From the NCBI GenBank assembly GCA_023417735.1, contig JAEZEK010000079.1:1-6436 (forward strand): a DNA stretch of 6,436 bases, read 5' to 3'. The notes under the pieces are model-generated. The model did no database searches. It was not told the origin of the DNA and worked only from the letters and a program-made list of their open reading frames with translations. This document shows, piece after piece, positions 6,188-6,436 of the stretch (position 1 is the first letter of the stretch; each line of letters starts with the position of its first letter). The translations under genes were made by a program, and so were the position numbers. This DNA comes from Pseudomonadota bacterium (lineage in GTDB: Bacteria; Pseudomonadota; Alphaproteobacteria; Rhizobiales; Afifellaceae).

Positions 6188-6436
6188 CGGTTGCGGATCA
6201 GGTTGCGTGCGATGATGACGCGCATGATCTCGTTTGTTCCTTCCAGGATCTGGTGGACGCGGACATCGCGCAGGAAGCGCTCGATCGGGTAGTCGCGCAG
6301 GTAGCCATAGCCGCCGTGAAGCTGCAACGCGTCGTTCACGACGGCGAAGCCGACGTCGGTCGCGTAGCGCTTCGCCATCGCGGCCGCGCAGGTGGCGCCC
6401 GGCGCACCGGCGTCGAGCTTCTGGGCGGCGCTGTAG
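6184..6436 (-). CDS. Acyl-CoA dehydrogenase, C-terminal part, probably isobutyryl-CoA dehydrogenase (runs off the right edge)
   Basis: FAD flavoenzyme of the acyl-CoA dehydrogenase family. Only the last 83 residues are present, so coding enters from the right edge, in frame from 6435; the internal ATG at 6378 is not the start. The fragment covers the C-terminal helical bundle. It shows [20 protein letters not shown] (19-38 of the fragment), the FAD-contact motif [15 protein letters not shown] (39-53), [17 protein letters not shown] (56-72) and RNLIR near the end. The Glu in LEGTNE (fragment residue 65) is at the catalytic-base position used by most straight-chain and isobutyryl enzymes; in isovaleryl-CoA dehydrogenase the base lies elsewhere. 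With hydrolase and mmsB following, oxidation of isobutyryl-CoA to methacrylyl-CoA is the most likely reaction. The stop overlaps the next start as ATGA. The exact acyl specificity is inferred. Confidence 0.93.
   Translation of the reverse strand, partial: YSAAQKLDAGAPGATCAAAMAKRYATDVGFAVVNDALQLHGGYGYLRDYPIERFLRDVRVHQILEGTNEIMRVIIARNLIRNR

Noticed and set aside
5261..6292. 343-codon plus-strand open frame opposite the hydrolase gene
   Set aside because: Antisense shadow; the minus strand carries a complete crotonase-family protein with catalytic residues.

Overview
The window looks like chromosomal DNA of a high-GC alphaproteobacterium, most likely of the order Hyphomicrobiales (Rhizobiales). 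The evidence is the base composition, the gene pair glyA-nrdR, a MarR regulator next to an L,D-transpeptidase (the LdtR/LdtP pairing known from Liberibacter and Sinorhizobium), and a small membrane protein resembling DUF6163, which I recall from this group. All eight genes are on the minus strand, so transcription runs from high to low coordinates. I see no mobile element, CRISPR array, tRNA or rRNA, and no gene-free stretch reaches 300 bp.

Right part (6436 down to 3810): a tightly packed valine-degradation operon. In transcription order it holds the 3' end of an isobutyryl-CoA dehydrogenase-type acyl-CoA dehydrogenase, a 3-hydroxyisobutyryl-CoA hydrolase-type enoyl-CoA hydratase family protein, a 136-residue four-helix membrane protein of unknown function, and 3-hydroxyisobutyrate dehydrogenase (mmsB). 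The first two genes overlap by ATGA, the second and third by GTGA, and the third and fourth are 15 bp apart. The enzymes match three steps of the route isobutyryl-CoA -> methacrylyl-CoA -> 3-hydroxyisobutyryl-CoA -> 3-hydroxyisobutyrate -> methylmalonate semialdehyde. The methacrylyl-CoA hydratase and the semialdehyde dehydrogenase are not in the window.

Middle part (3809 down to 1601): a 140-bp intergenic region with direct repeats and a GC-rich dyad leads into an LdtR-like MarR-family regulator. A further 275-bp intergenic region separates it from a Tat-exported YcbB-type L,D-transpeptidase. Regulator and enzyme form a cell-wall remodelling module.

Left part (1600 down to 1): a strong hairpin fitting a minus-strand terminator, then glyA (serine hydroxymethyltransferase), then after 10 bp the start of nrdR (ribonucleotide reductase repressor), which runs off the left edge. 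In relatives this start usually leads into riboflavin genes and nusB.

Most of the window is conventional metabolism. The parts most worth a second look are the membrane protein translationally coupled into the valine operon, the putative operator elements upstream of ldtR, and the regulator/transpeptidase pair arranged in tandem.
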